Shown: positions 52,422 through 62,616, counted from the first letter of the stretch. The stretch is 64,000 nt of DNA from Pleurocapsa sp. FMAR1 (GCF_963665995.1 NZ_OY762512.1:2790001-2854000), one strand, 5' to 3'. Made by a program: numbers and translations. The notes: generated from the letters alone by a model not told the origin.

Positions 52422-55346
52422 TTAAATTGGAAAACGTTTCATCATCGTGCTAGCATCTCTAGCGTTGTTGGATAAAGTAGAAGAAATATTAGGGATTTGG
52501 GGGATTTGAGACAAAACATCGACGGTGCGCCTTAGCATTCTCACAATATCTCCCTCTGCCAAACTAACGCTTTCACAAAGATTATTCCAGTCCATACCCA
52601 ACGCCCACTGTTCGCATAGCCCCACTAACTCGTACTCCCGCCATACTGGTAAACTAACCTCGTGACGACGTTGAGCCTGAAATAGACGGGTACGTATCTT
52701 CTGTAGACTAGAGAAGGCTGATTCGTCTCCTGAAGTTGTAGAACCTCTTTTTTTAACTCCTAATGCTTCTAATACTTCTTTGGGCGGGGGAAAGTCACAC
52801 CAAACATCGGCGCGAGGAGTTTCGGTAATTAAGGCACAAACGGTAGCTGCTAGGTGATGGGGTTCTAAGTATTCTAGTTCTCCAGAAACAAAGACTAAAG
52901 CCAGCCACAGTTCGTTGTCTCCGCGAATGGTGGCAGCAGCTTGTCCTAAAAAGGTAGGATTATATTTATCTAAAGCTTCAAAGTCTTGTAAAACATTGAT
53001 TAAATTGAGAAATTCTGACCAATAGTAAGACTGATTTGACTTTTGCTTTTGATATTTGATTTGAGTCTTATGAAGTTTCTCTCTTAGCTGTATCCGCTTA
53101 TTGTGTTTTTTTAATAGGCGATGAGGATTATTTACCTGCTGCACAGGATGGTTATCTATTTCTTGGTGAACGCTATCTAATCTTCGCTGTTGCTCAACTA
53201 CTTCGGGTGCAGGAGTTGGCGGAATTAAATAGTTGACGATTTGTTTGACGGCGATCGCTGTAGCTTCATCACCATTGCGCCATTTACCTAGTTTAACGTT
53301 ATCTAAAGGTGGTAAAGATATTTCGCCTATCTCCTCGGTGGGTAAAGCTCCCTCGTTGATTTCGGTAACGTCGGCGTTGGCTGCAATATACCAGCAGTTA
53401 TCTACTCCCAAGCAGAGTAAATTAGATGCTTTACCTGAACCAGGAATCTTATCTACCAATACCGCAGCTAAAGGTGAACTTAGCCGAATATGCCTGCCCT
53501 TAAGACCAATAATTCTGCCTGGTTCAATTTGAGAAACCAAAGGCTTGATTTTACTTTTTTGATCGGCTTCCGCCTGCTGTTGCAGAATTTCTAAGAGTCG
53601 TTGTTCTTCTTTGGCACGCTCCTGTAGTTTTTGATAGCTGGCTAACTGTCCAGGAGAAGTAGCTGCTAATGCCACGTCTAACTTGGCTAACTCGGTGGTA
53701 ATTTCGGCGATCGCACTTTGTTCGGGAGCAAGTCTTTTTTGGGATAAATACTCGGCAAAACTTCTTTCTAGTAGCTCTTTAACTTCAGCTAAACTATATT
53801 TTTGGAGCAGATTTAATACCATGCCATAGGAAGGAGTAAACCAGCTTCTCAGAGGTTCAGCGGTGGAAGTTGCCAAAAATGCTGCTTCTTTTGCTCCCTC
53901 AAAGGGAGTTTGCATGGTCACTACATGACCTATATCATCTTTACCTCTTCTGCCCGCTCTACCTGCAATCTGCAAAAACTCCGAGGGACTAAGCATACTG
54001 TGTCCCCCATCAGTACGTTTTGACAGGGCAGACATTACCGTGGTGCGGGCGGGCATATTTATCCCTGCTGCTAAGGTAGCCGTTGCAAAGACAATCTTAA
54101 CTAGTCCCTGTTCAAATAATCTTTCGACTAATTCTTTCCAGGCTGGTAACAAGCCTGCATGGTGAGAGGCAATACCCCGCATCAATGGTTCAATCTGTTC
54201 GATTCTGGCAATCTGCGAACTTTCACACAAAAACTGCCAAAGCAAATATTTCTGGTTAGGATCGGCGTTAAGATACTGTGCTAACTTGGCTTCTGCCTGT
54301 TCGTTATTGGCTAAATAATCTCGCAATAGTTCTGCTAACTCTGGATTAGAATCGGCAAAGTGTTCCAACAATGCCGTCTGTAACTCAGTATTTTCAGCTA
54401 GAAAAAAATAGAGCAAAATACTTTCAATTTGCTGCCCTTCTTCAAAAGTCACCAAATCTAATCCATCAAGGGTATCTACAGACTTGTCGCAACCCCGACG
54501 ACTAAAGATGATATAGATCGCAGGCAGCATATCTTTATTCTGTAGCTGCTGCACCACCTGATAAATTTTCGGGCAGTCTTTAATCTTAAGGCGTTTGGGT
54601 TTTTGTCCTTGGCGAGGTGCAGCAGCTTTGAGTTTGGGGCTGATCTCAGTTTCGTTCTGGTTCAGCAGTCGGTGCATTCCACGGCGATCGCAAAAGTAAT
54701 ATCTTAAAGGTACAGGGCGAAAATCTGAATTGATAAGCTCGCACTCGTATTTCTCTTGGTTATCACTATTAGAATTGCGAACTTTGGCAATCCAGTCGGT
54801 TAACTCTTGAGGATTACCAATCGTAGCCGAGAGAGCCACTAGCTGTATTTGGGGTGGACAATAAATAATTGACTCTTCCCATACCGTACCGCGATAACGA
54901 TTACTGATATAGTGACACTCATCTAGTACTACTGCCTCTACATCCTTGAGAGAAGTTCCTAGCTGTCCAATCGGTGTCTCGTAGAGCATATTGCGAAAAA
55001 TCTCTGTGGTCATCACCACCACAGCAGCATTAGGATTAACAATAGTATCCCCTGTCAATAAACCAATTTTCTGAGAATCTCCTGCCCCAAACTGTTCTTG
55101 AAAATCTCGAAATTTTTGGTTAGAAAGAGCCTTAAGAGGAGTAGTATAAAATACTCGCTTACCATGTTTTAAAGCGCGATGAATTGCATATTCACCGATT
55201 AAAGTTTTCCCTGAACCTGTGGGGGCGCATATGACTACGGATTTTCCTGCTGCCAATGCGGCGATCGCCTTTTCTTGAAATTCATCAAGTTCAAAAGGGA
55301 ATAATTCTGACAAATTTAACTCAGACGTAGAGGCGATTAGATTCAC
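52422..55346 (-). CDS. Ski2-like DExH-box RNA helicase with DSHCT-like C terminus
   Basis: 974 residues. Seen: Q-type start FELDEFQEKAIAAL, Walker A APTGSGKT (41-48), DECH box (142-145), SAT motif LVALSATIGNP, motif V/VI region IVFATATLAAGINMPARTTV and QIAGRAGRRGKDDIGHV, then a long helical arch/DSHCT-like C terminus (…VCALITETPRADVW… MLRRTVDVLSQIP). Such enzymes in cyanobacteria and plastids (ISE2 type) act in RNA processing. Its promoter would lie upstream of 55346, facing the pentapeptide gene's end. Function by family only. Confidence 0.92.
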   Translation of the reverse strand: MNLIASTSELNLSELFPFELDEFQEKAIAALAAGKSVVICAPTGSGKTLIGEYAIHRALKHGKRVFYTTPLKALSNQKFRDFQEQFGAGDSQKIGLLTGDTIVNPNAAVVVMTTEIFRNMLYETPIGQLGTSLKDVEAVVLDECHYISNRYRGTVWEESIIYCPPQIQLVALSATIGNPQELTDWIAKVRNSNSDNQEKYECELINSDFRPVPLRYYFCDRRGMHRLLNQNETEISPKLKAAAPRQGQKPKRLKIKDCPKIYQVVQQLQNKDMLPAIYIIFSRRGCDKSVDTLDGLDLVTFEEGQQIESILLYFFLAENTELQTALLEHFADSNPELAELLRDYLANNEQAEAKLAQYLNADPNQKYLLWQFLCESSQIARIEQIEPLMRGIASHHAGLLPAWKELVERLFEQGLVKIVFATATLAAGINMPARTTVMSALSKRTDGGHSMLSPSEFLQIAGRAGRRGKDDIGHVVTMQTPFEGAKEAAFLATSTAEPLRSWFTPSYGMVLNLLQKYSLAEVKELLERSFAEYLSQKRLAPEQSAIAEITTELAKLDVALAATSPGQLASYQKLQERAKEEQRLLEILQQQAEADQKSKIKPLVSQIEPGRIIGLKGRHIRLSSPLAAVLVDKIPGSGKASNLLCLGVDNCWYIAANADVTEINEGALPTEEIGEISLPPLDNVKLGKWRNGDEATAIAVKQIVNYLIPPTPAPEVVEQQRRLDSVHQEIDNHPVQQVNNPHRLLKKHNKRIQLREKLHKTQIKYQKQKSNQSYYWSEFLNLINVLQDFEALDKYNPTFLGQAAATIRGDNELWLALVFVSGELEYLEPHHLAATVCALITETPRADVWCDFPPPKEVLEALGVKKRGSTTSGDESAFSSLQKIRTRLFQAQRRHEVSLPVWREYELVGLCEQWALGMDWNNLCESVSLAEGDIVRMLRRTVDVLSQIPQIPNISSTLSNNARDASTMMKRFPI

Positions 55347-55440
55347 AAGCTGTTCTATAGATCGGACTGTCGGTCGTGATGACCAAAATTAATTATCTCT
55401 ATTGTGGCATTTTTGAATCAAATTAGCTGTTGGTCTTAAT

Positions 55441-55950
55441 TCAAGGACAGTACAAGGTATCTTTAGTGTTTCTGCCTGTAGTTGAATTAGTACCGCTTGC
55501 TATTTCACACAGTTCTCTTTCGGTAGTGGGACTAAGTAAAGCGTCGGTAAAATCTGCCCCTGTAATAGTTGCTCCTTTAAACAAGGCATTAGTTAAATAT
55601 GCCCCTTCTAAATTGGCGTTGGTTAAATTAGCGCGAGTTAAACGAGTCGATTCTAAACTGGCATAACGTAAATCCGTACCTTCCAAATTAGCGTTAGCTA
55701 AATTAGCTCCAAAAAAACGCACTCCTGTTGCCTTGGAGAAACTAAAGTCACTATCTCTTAAATTAGTATGATCGAAGCTGGCATTGGTTAAATCTTGATT
55801 GGTGAAATCGGCATCGGTTAATACCTGTTTATTGTAATCTGCACTCCAAGCGGGCATTACGAATAAAGATAACGTAGCGATAATAGTCACAATCAGAATC
55901 GAAAAACCAGTGACTGTAAATGATCGTAAATGTTTAATCTTGATATCCAT
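55441..55950 (-). CDS. Pentapeptide-repeat protein, exported
   Basis: 169 residues. Seen: basic start and hydrophobic signal segment (FTVTGFSILIVTIIATLSLFVMPAWSA, likely cleaved after WSA), then about 13 pentapeptide units (ADFTNQDLTNASFDHTNLRD...TGADFTDALL), and a C-terminal Cys pair (ELCEIASG, LYCP) typical of lumenal pentapeptide proteins such as the thylakoid TL17 type. Probably lumenal or periplasmic (inference). Confidence 0.85.
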   Translation of the reverse strand: MDIKIKHLRSFTVTGFSILIVTIIATLSLFVMPAWSADYNKQVLTDADFTNQDLTNASFDHTNLRDSDFSFSKATGVRFFGANLANANLEGTDLRYASLESTRLTRANLTNANLEGAYLTNALFKGATITGADFTDALLSPTTERELCEIASGTNSTTGRNTKDTLYCP

Positions 55951-56123
55951 TGTTTTAATTTAATATTTGATCCTCAAAGAAAATATTACCAATGAATAAT
56001 AGACAATTATCGATATAGCAATACTTCTTACCTACAGTAGAGCGATCGCCAATCCGAAATACACCACTATTAATAGCAAGTATTAATATAATAAATTTAA
56101 TGAATGCTCCTTTATAGCCAGCT

Positions 56124-56789
56124 ATGGTTACTCATCAATCCAAAATACTTCCTTTAGAAAATGGCGATCGCCTCTCCCGTCTTGAATTTGAGCGACGCTA
56201 TCGAGCAATGCCTGAACTTAAAAAAGCTGAACTAATTGAAGGAAGAGTATACATGGCATCTCCTGTTAGGATTATTCACGGACAACCCCACGCATATATT
56301 ATGGGATGGTTAGCTGTTTATCATGCAGCTACTCCAGGGACGCAATTTGCCGACAATACTACCGTGAGATTGGATGCAGATAACGAACCTCAACCTGATG
56401 CCTTGCTGCGAATTGAAGCAGGACAATCACAGATTGATGTTGATGATTATATTCAGGGTGCGCCAGAGTTGATTGTCGAAATCGCTGCTAGTACTGCATC
56501 TTACGATCTACAGGAGAAGCTACAGGTATATCGTCGCAATGGAGTGCAGGAATATCTGGTCTGGCAAGTAAGCGATCGCATTTTTGATTGGTTTTGCCTC
56601 CAAGATGGAGAATACATCAAGCTACAACCAGACAAGAAAAATATTATAAAAAGCGAGGTTTTCCCTGGCTTATGGCTGGCACTAGATTCTTTATTAAATT
56701 ATGATCTAGCTGAAGTTCTCAAGACCGTGCAACAAGGATTAAACACAACAGAACATCAAAATTTTATCCGTATAATTAGCAATCAATAG
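56124..56789 (+). CDS. Uma2-family (DUF820) restriction-endonuclease-fold protein
   Basis: 221 residues of the PD-(D/E)XK fold very common in cyanobacteria. Seen: LSRLEFERRYRAMPELKKAELIEGRVYMASPV, NEPQPDALLRI (active Asp), PELIVEIAASTASYDLQEKLQVYRRNGVQEYLVWQV with the Glu and the Lys in the same motif. Biological role not established; they have been proposed as IS-linked or stand-alone nucleases. Stands next to a pfkA remnant. Confidence 0.9.
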   Translation: MVTHQSKILPLENGDRLSRLEFERRYRAMPELKKAELIEGRVYMASPVRIIHGQPHAYIMGWLAVYHAATPGTQFADNTTVRLDADNEPQPDALLRIEAGQSQIDVDDYIQGAPELIVEIAASTASYDLQEKLQVYRRNGVQEYLVWQVSDRIFDWFCLQDGEYIKLQPDKKNIIKSEVFPGLWLALDSLLNYDLAEVLKTVQQGLNTTEHQNFIRIISNQ

Positions 56790-56814
56790 TCATCCCTCAT
56801 CCCTTATTCCTTAC

Positions 56815-57000
56815 CTAGTCTCCTAAGCAAATACCCAAACCTCTAGCGGTTTTAATCAAAGTATTTTCTGAATCTACAGTGCGGTAATTTTCAATCTCCA
56901 CCAATGCCAATTAAAGCATCTAAATCTAGCTGTCTATATCCTGCAATGATTTCTGAAGAGCGATCGCCTGACAACTTTAAATTACCCAAAAAGGCGATCG
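56815..57000 (-). pseudogene. 6-phosphofructokinase (pfkA) remnant
   Basis: Two pieces of PfkA brought together. Internal piece: GDRSSEIIAGYRQLDLDAL then IGIGGD, the ATP-binding strand of the enzyme. It is joined with a frame change near 56895 to the last 29 or so residues, ENYRTVDSENTLIKTARGLG then ICLGD and TAG (56817-56815), the usual C terminus. The ~250 residues between are deleted. A functional pfkA must be elsewhere if glycolysis via PFK is used. Confidence 0.75.
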
Positions 57001-57019
57001 CTAATAACTAATAATTAAA

Positions 57020-59266
57020 TCAGGGTGATTGCAGCCTAATAAACTTATCTTCGGGAACATAACTACGGAATTCACCGCGATCGCAAAAGACAGCTAAGAT
57101 CTCTAAAGTACAATCAGGCTGAATATGCAAATCTGCCCAAGGAACAGCAATTTCTAAACACTGATCGAAAGCAGCTTCGGCACGACAGGCGCGAATTTGC
57201 CACTGCAATTCGCCATGAGCCTCTTCCAACCAAACTGAATCGGTAATCAAGTTGATACCCAAATGATGGTGGAAAGAATAGTTGGTGGGAGCTTCATTGG
57301 GTAACCCAGATATAGGTGCAGAACTATTATGATTCGTCATTCCAGGGTAATACCAGAGTAAATGTAATTCTCCTGGGATATCTTTGCCTGGCTCAACTCC
57401 TGCCTTAAAGTCCATCCGCAGATAAAAACTGCGGTGGTCTAAACCATAATATAATCTCTGCACGACGCTGCTGCGGTGCATTGTACCTCTTGCGCCACCC
57501 ACTTCAATTCTGCCTGCACGATCCCAATCCTGTTCGTCGCCAATACCGTTAACAATAGGATGAATAAAGCTTCGGGGAGGGCGATCGCCTTTTACTTCGT
57601 GTTTATCCACTGCCTGATAAATGTTTTCAGGAATCGGCTCATCTAGTGCTTGATAAATAGCGCAGATATGTTCGCGGAATAGCTGATCGAACATCGCATC
57701 TTGATTTGAAGAATGTCCTTCGCCAAACCACCAAAACCAGTCTGAACCTTCGGCTGCATATAAAGCTTCCCAAACTTCGGGATTTGCTTCTTCGGTAGCT
57801 TCTGGATGTCTGGCTAAAGTTTCTCTGGCTTGAGTTAACAAATCCCAAGCACGATTTTTGACAGGATCGCCAATCCAGGTGGTAAAGCTACCGTCTACCC
57901 AAGATCCACTGTGTAACTGTTGAGCGGGAATCGTCTCTGTAGGCGGAAACTGTTCGATAAACTCTTTAACCGTTACTAGCCTGATATCTTCGCCACGGCT
58001 TAATCTAGCGTACAAAGCGTCTAAAAAGGGCATTCCGTCACGGGGGTAGTATTCCCAGCAGTTTTCTCCATCTAGGGCAATAGTGACCAACCAAGGGTGT
58101 TCTAAGGCAGTATCAGGATTGTCCTGATGAGATTTAAGAGAACGGGCGATCGCTTCTAGATGTCCGATCAAATCCGCAGCAGCATTACGAGGACTCATGC
58201 CGCTATAGGTAAAGCCAATTAAATCCGACAGACGGTGATCGCGGAAGACAATCGCTAAGTCGCCGTTTTCGGTTTCTAATTTATAAGGACGGTAGAGTAA
58301 TTCTGGTTGATAAACATTTCCCGCTTCGTCACGATGGAAAAAGTGCTTGATACTCCAGCCCAAAACCGCCTCATCCGAACAAATCCATTTAAAGCCTTGC
58401 TGGGTAATATAAGGCAAAATTGTCGGGCTGACAGACTGTTCAGAGGGCCACAAACCCGCAGGTTCTTGTTCAAAACGATCTAGATACATTTCCCAGGCAA
58501 TACTCAAGTGGCGGGGAATATCTTCTGACCACTGGAAACGACTTTGGGGCAAGCTCATATTTGGTACAGCCACCCGCCCCGCATTTGTATCAGCCAGCAA
58601 AGGTAAAATTGGATGAGTATAGGGGGTAGTCATGATTTCTAGCTGCCCTGCATCCTGCATTTTCTTATGCTGAGGGATAATGCGCTTAATAATTTCCCGT
58701 TGCTTAGAATAAATTCTCTGGCGATCGCTTAAAGTAAAATCTTTACCCTGTTTTAGCCAACCAGCAATCTCACCATCGTCCCAAAACAAAGGATCGATCC
58801 AAGCTAAATTATGCCAAGCCAATAAATCACTATAGTCTTGATTAGTCCAATTGGCTAAACACCAGTCAAAACCTTTGTCTTGTCGTTGGTGATACAGTTG
58901 AGCATAGCGAGGATGGGGTTCAACTAAAGTGTGATAGTAACCATCAAAGAAGTGCTTGATAATGTATTGCTTTTCTTTAGGCTTGAGATTTGCTTCTGGG
59001 GTTAATGCCAATGCCAAGTAAGGATCGATCGCTTCGCCTTCAGCATAGTCTTCTAGCTGCAAGATCAGTGAAGGCACAAGATTTACTGTCTGGTGCAGTT
59101 TTGGATATTTCTCCAACATCAAAACTAAATCTAAATAATCTTTAGTGCCATGGAGACGCACCCAAGGTAAACGATACTGTCCCCAAGCATCTGAGTCTGC
59201 TTCTCTAGACTTGTACAGGGGTTGATGTTGGTGCCAAACAAAAGCTACATAGAGAGGATGAGACAT
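57020..59266 (-). CDS. Glycoside hydrolase family 57 protein
   Basis: 748 residues; GH57 enzymes act on alpha-glucans (amylase, amylopullulanase, branching). Seen: start YVAFVWHQHQPLYK (HQHQP is the GH57 region 1), LWPSEQS with probable nucleophile Glu276, and IALDGENCWEYY with probable acid Asp399, DLIGFTYSGM, then a C-terminal beta domain (from about 560, PRSFIHPIVNGIGDEQDWD) of the DUF3536/DUF1957-like kind. Cytoplasmic, no signal. Likely glycogen metabolism (inference). Only the relict pfkA lies downstream. Confidence 0.9.
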   Translation of the reverse strand: MSHPLYVAFVWHQHQPLYKSREADSDAWGQYRLPWVRLHGTKDYLDLVLMLEKYPKLHQTVNLVPSLILQLEDYAEGEAIDPYLALALTPEANLKPKEKQYIIKHFFDGYYHTLVEPHPRYAQLYHQRQDKGFDWCLANWTNQDYSDLLAWHNLAWIDPLFWDDGEIAGWLKQGKDFTLSDRQRIYSKQREIIKRIIPQHKKMQDAGQLEIMTTPYTHPILPLLADTNAGRVAVPNMSLPQSRFQWSEDIPRHLSIAWEMYLDRFEQEPAGLWPSEQSVSPTILPYITQQGFKWICSDEAVLGWSIKHFFHRDEAGNVYQPELLYRPYKLETENGDLAIVFRDHRLSDLIGFTYSGMSPRNAAADLIGHLEAIARSLKSHQDNPDTALEHPWLVTIALDGENCWEYYPRDGMPFLDALYARLSRGEDIRLVTVKEFIEQFPPTETIPAQQLHSGSWVDGSFTTWIGDPVKNRAWDLLTQARETLARHPEATEEANPEVWEALYAAEGSDWFWWFGEGHSSNQDAMFDQLFREHICAIYQALDEPIPENIYQAVDKHEVKGDRPPRSFIHPIVNGIGDEQDWDRAGRIEVGGARGTMHRSSVVQRLYYGLDHRSFYLRMDFKAGVEPGKDIPGELHLLWYYPGMTNHNSSAPISGLPNEAPTNYSFHHHLGINLITDSVWLEEAHGELQWQIRACRAEAAFDQCLEIAVPWADLHIQPDCTLEILAVFCDRGEFRSYVPEDKFIRLQSP

Positions 59267-59341
59267 AAATTAATCAGCAGTAAGCAAAATACAAAACCAG
59301 TATAGATCTTAGATCTTTATCTTTAACTACAATTCTTAAAA

Positions 59342-59374
59342 CAAAAGAAAAGACTTAGGAGGTCTACCTAAGTC
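59342..59374 (-). terminator. Terminator of the CARDB gene
   Basis: Minus strand: GACTTAGG (59374-59367), 7-base loop, CCTAAGTC (59359-59352), followed by TTTTCTTTTGTTTT. Clean intrinsic terminator, 63 bases past the CARDB stop. Confidence 0.8.
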
Positions 59375-59436
59375 CAATAAAAAAAATGAGGGTTTTTTCA
59401 GGTCTGTGTATCTTGATTTATCATTTATCTAGTTGA

Positions 59437-61134
59437 CTAGATTACATCGACATTTACTTCGGCGTAATCTATATTTAAGCCGTTGAGGCTATTGTTCGTT
59501 TCATCGCTTTCAACCACGTCTCCGTAAGGATCGGCTGCCACACCAACATAATATTCACCGCTATCCGCACCAAAACCTTCCCAATTTGAAGGCAAAGTTA
59601 ATTCAGTAGTCATGGTAGTGCTTCCATCAGCTTCGAGACTTATTTGAGAAGAATCTTCATCTCCTTGTAGGAAAAATACTTCAGGTATATCTTCAAGGCT
59701 CAAGCCATCGCTTTGATCGAGATATTCCTGATCGAAGATATAGAAATCTGCTGCAAAGTCCTCAGCAACAGCGTTACCTTTGTTTTCAATCTCATAGGTA
59801 ACTTCAAAAGTCGATCCAGTTGAGATAGTATCGTCACTAACTTCAAAAGTCGATCCAGTTAGCAGGTCGGCACCACCAAGAGCGTTATCAATGCTAACTT
59901 TCTGGTAGTCTACGTCTAGTTCAGTTAGGCTATTATTGGTTTCATCACTTTCAGCAAAATCATCATAAACATCTGCCTCCGCACCCAGATAATAATCTCC
60001 AGAACCAGTGAAGCCTTCCCACTTTTCGGGAATAGTTAGCTGAGTAGTCATAGTGCCACTTTCACCAGTTTTAAGACTCATTAAAGTAGATTCGCGATCG
60101 CCCTGAAGAAACATTACTCCAGGATCATCTTCAAGACTTAGACTATCGTTACTCGCTAAATAATCTTTTGTAAATAAATAGAAACCTGTACTAAAATCAT
60201 CAGCAGTAGAATCACCTTGGTTAGTGATTTCATATTCTACTGTCACAGTTTCTCCAGCAGCTACATTATTTTGTACTTTAAAATCAGTTACAGCCAAATC
60301 TGGTTGAGCAACCACAACTCCAGTGTTAATAACATTTATAGCTGTATAGTCTAATCCTGCATTTTGTCCACTGTTATTAACTTCATTGGTTTCGCTTACT
60401 TCATCTTTGGAGTCAACATCTAAAAGAATATTATATTTTCCATCACCACTTTTCCAAAAGAGATGATCTTTTGGAGGAACTTGGTAACTGTATTTTTTAT
60501 CCTCTGTATAGCCATTGGGATTTACGATGTCTTTAATATCGTAAGTACTTAGTTTGGCATCATCTTCGGAGATCTTTGTATCTTTGGAAAGATAAATATC
60601 AACTGAAAATGGATTAGCTATTTCATCAGGACTGACATTTGCCACAGCAAAACTCAAGTCTATATAACTTCCAGCAGCAACCTCTGGCTTGCCAACTCTA
60701 GTTTGTAACCCGACTAGATCAGAATCACCAAACTCTACGGCATCAACTGTATCTAGATCGACTCCTATGCCTCGATTACTGTTATTGCTTTCATTAGACT
60801 CAGAGAACTTGTTTTTAGGATCGAGACGTAGACCTACTGTATAGGTACTATCTTTGTCTAGCCAAAATGGACTTGTAGCACTAGGAGTTTTGTAGCGAAA
60901 GCTTTTAAGACCTGAGTCTTTGCCAGCTTCTAGTACATTTCTTATTTCATAGTTACCGATTTTTAGATCATTTTCATCGATTTTCTCATCTTGAGAAATA
61001 ACAATATCAAAATTAAATGGTTGAATATCTTCATCGCCATTATTAACAACAGAAAAATCAAGATTTATATCTTGTCCTCTACTTATTTTCTGTTGAGTAA
61101 TATTAAAAAAACTACCTGTTAGATCTATTGCCAT
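59437..61134 (-). CDS. Four-repeat CARDB-domain acidic protein
   Basis: 565 residues, strongly acidic. Seen: four CARDB-type beta-sandwich repeats, about 1-130, 135-265, 280-415 and 425-565. Repeat signatures: AIDLTGSFFNITQQKISRGQ, VGKPEVAAGSYIDLSFAVAN, VQNNVAAGETVTVEYEITNQ, VSDDTISTGSTFEVTYEIEN; each ends in a VSETNEVNNS/SDETNNSL motif. CARDB is a cell-adhesion-related fold usually outside the cell, yet there is no N-terminal signal peptide; export by another route such as type I secretion is possible. Repeats 3 and 4 are the most alike, suggesting recent duplication. Confidence 0.8.
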   Translation of the reverse strand: MAIDLTGSFFNITQQKISRGQDINLDFSVVNNGDEDIQPFNFDIVISQDEKIDENDLKIGNYEIRNVLEAGKDSGLKSFRYKTPSATSPFWLDKDSTYTVGLRLDPKNKFSESNESNNSNRGIGVDLDTVDAVEFGDSDLVGLQTRVGKPEVAAGSYIDLSFAVANVSPDEIANPFSVDIYLSKDTKISEDDAKLSTYDIKDIVNPNGYTEDKKYSYQVPPKDHLFWKSGDGKYNILLDVDSKDEVSETNEVNNSGQNAGLDYTAINVINTGVVVAQPDLAVTDFKVQNNVAAGETVTVEYEITNQGDSTADDFSTGFYLFTKDYLASNDSLSLEDDPGVMFLQGDRESTLMSLKTGESGTMTTQLTIPEKWEGFTGSGDYYLGAEADVYDDFAESDETNNSLTELDVDYQKVSIDNALGGADLLTGSTFEVSDDTISTGSTFEVTYEIENKGNAVAEDFAADFYIFDQEYLDQSDGLSLEDIPEVFFLQGDEDSSQISLEADGSTTMTTELTLPSNWEGFGADSGEYYVGVAADPYGDVVESDETNNSLNGLNIDYAEVNVDVI

Positions 61135-61726
61135 AAAATTTATTATTTAAAATACTCCACGCAAATGTAATCTATTTAATATTATTGAGTATGTATCAGG
61201 ATTGAAACTGGTAATTCTTCTATTATTTTTATATTTTTTAGATGAAGCTTCTTAAATGATTTATGTAATTTTGCAGTCAGAAAAAAAGACTTTAGACTCT
61301 TATTTTTTAAGAAGTGTAAAATAATAAGTATAAAAGCGTAACCGAAAATATTGAATATAGTATAAAATAATCTAGTTATTACTTAGGTGTATACGCTATT
61401 TTATATAAGAAAACTAAAAAATTACATCTACAAAGTAAATGCCTATACTTTTTAAGTATTTATACACGTTTTTAATTAAACTACAATAATAGTTATAGGT
61501 ATAAATATGTATAAAGTTGCTATACATAAACAGTTTAAATAATTATAATTATTCATTTAATAATTTGACTTAAATTAATTATTCATTTAATAATTGAATT
61601 TCACAAACCAAATGATAGATAAATTTTGAAATAAATTTAAAGCAATAATTTTTTAAAATTTTTACTTAGTAATAGATAATAGCCAGTCAAGAAAAACTAT
61701 TTATCATCGATATAAATTAAAATGCA
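61135..61726. other. Long A+T-rich intergenic region
   Basis: 592 bases, very A+T-rich, between divergent CARDB and aroE. The 19-bp sequence AATTATTCATTTAATAATT occurs twice in direct orientation (61547-61565, 61577-61595); each copy is itself a hairpin (AATTATT-CATTT-AATAATT). Otherwise no feature. Confidence 0.6.
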
Positions 61727-62593
61727 ATGCAGCTAATTACAGGACAAACAAAGCTATTAGGAATAATAGGAAACCCCGTAGAACATTCTTTATCTCCAGT
61801 GATGCACAATGCAGCGATCGCGCATTTGGGCTTAGATTATATCTATGTACCTTTTCCTGTAAAACAGGCAGATCTAGAAACAGCGATCGCTGGATTTAAA
61901 GCCGTTAACCTAAAAGGATTTAACATCACCATTCCCCATAAACAAGCAATCATACCTTTACTGAGTGAAATTACAGATGATGCAATTAATATTGGTGCAG
62001 TCAATACGGTTTGGCGCACTGCTTCTGGCTGGAAAGGCACAAACACAGATGCAGAGGGTTTTGTTGCTCCTTTAAAAAATATGTCACGAGATTGGACACA
62101 AATAACTCCCGTCATTTTAGGAAATGGAGGCGCAGCTAGAGCAGTAATTGCTGGCTTGGCTAATTTAGGCTGTTCTGAAATTCACGTTGTTGGACGTAAT
62201 CCCGATAAATTAGCTCGATTCTATCAAAGTTGGTCACACACGCCCAATATTACTTCCTTGCTTAAAATTCATAATTGGGATAATCTTGCTAGTTTAATTT
62301 CGGCTGCGGATCTACTGGTTAATACAACTCCTGTGGGAATGTCTCCTCATACAGATGCTTCTCCTGTTGACGCAGACTTGATGCAGAAGCTTAAAAAGAG
62401 TGCGATCGCCTATGATTTAATTTATACTCCTAATCCCACTCAATTTCTCAAACTAGCTCAAGCTCAAGGAGCAACAACTATAGACGGACTAGAAATGCTG
62501 CTGCAACAGGGAGTAGCTGCGCTTAAAATTTGGCTACAGCAACCAGTCCCTGTAGAAGTAATGCGTAATTCTTTAAGAGACTGTTTATATTAA
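61727..62593 (+). CDS. aroE: Shikimate dehydrogenase
   Basis: NADPH-dependent reduction of 3-dehydroshikimate to shikimate in aromatic amino-acid synthesis. 288 residues. Seen: GIIGNPVEHSLSPVMHNAA (12-30), catalytic Lys72 in NITIPHK, Asn93 in GAVNTV, Asp108 in GTNTDAEGF, NADP loop VILGNGGAARAV (129-140), and ATTIDGLEMLLQQG at the C terminus. Start ATG 61727; an out-of-frame ATG lies just upstream. Confidence 0.97.
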   Translation: MQLITGQTKLLGIIGNPVEHSLSPVMHNAAIAHLGLDYIYVPFPVKQADLETAIAGFKAVNLKGFNITIPHKQAIIPLLSEITDDAINIGAVNTVWRTASGWKGTNTDAEGFVAPLKNMSRDWTQITPVILGNGGAARAVIAGLANLGCSEIHVVGRNPDKLARFYQSWSHTPNITSLLKIHNWDNLASLISAADLLVNTTPVGMSPHTDASPVDADLMQKLKKSAIAYDLIYTPNPTQFLKLAQAQGATTIDGLEMLLQQGVAALKIWLQQPVPVEVMRNSLRDCLY

Positions 62594-62616
62594 ACATTGA
62601 GCATTAAACTACTTAT

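Noticed and set aside
56124-56789. Uma2 protein as part of a defence or toxin-antitoxin pair
   Set aside because: No partner gene nearby; Uma2 proteins are very common singletons in cyanobacteria.
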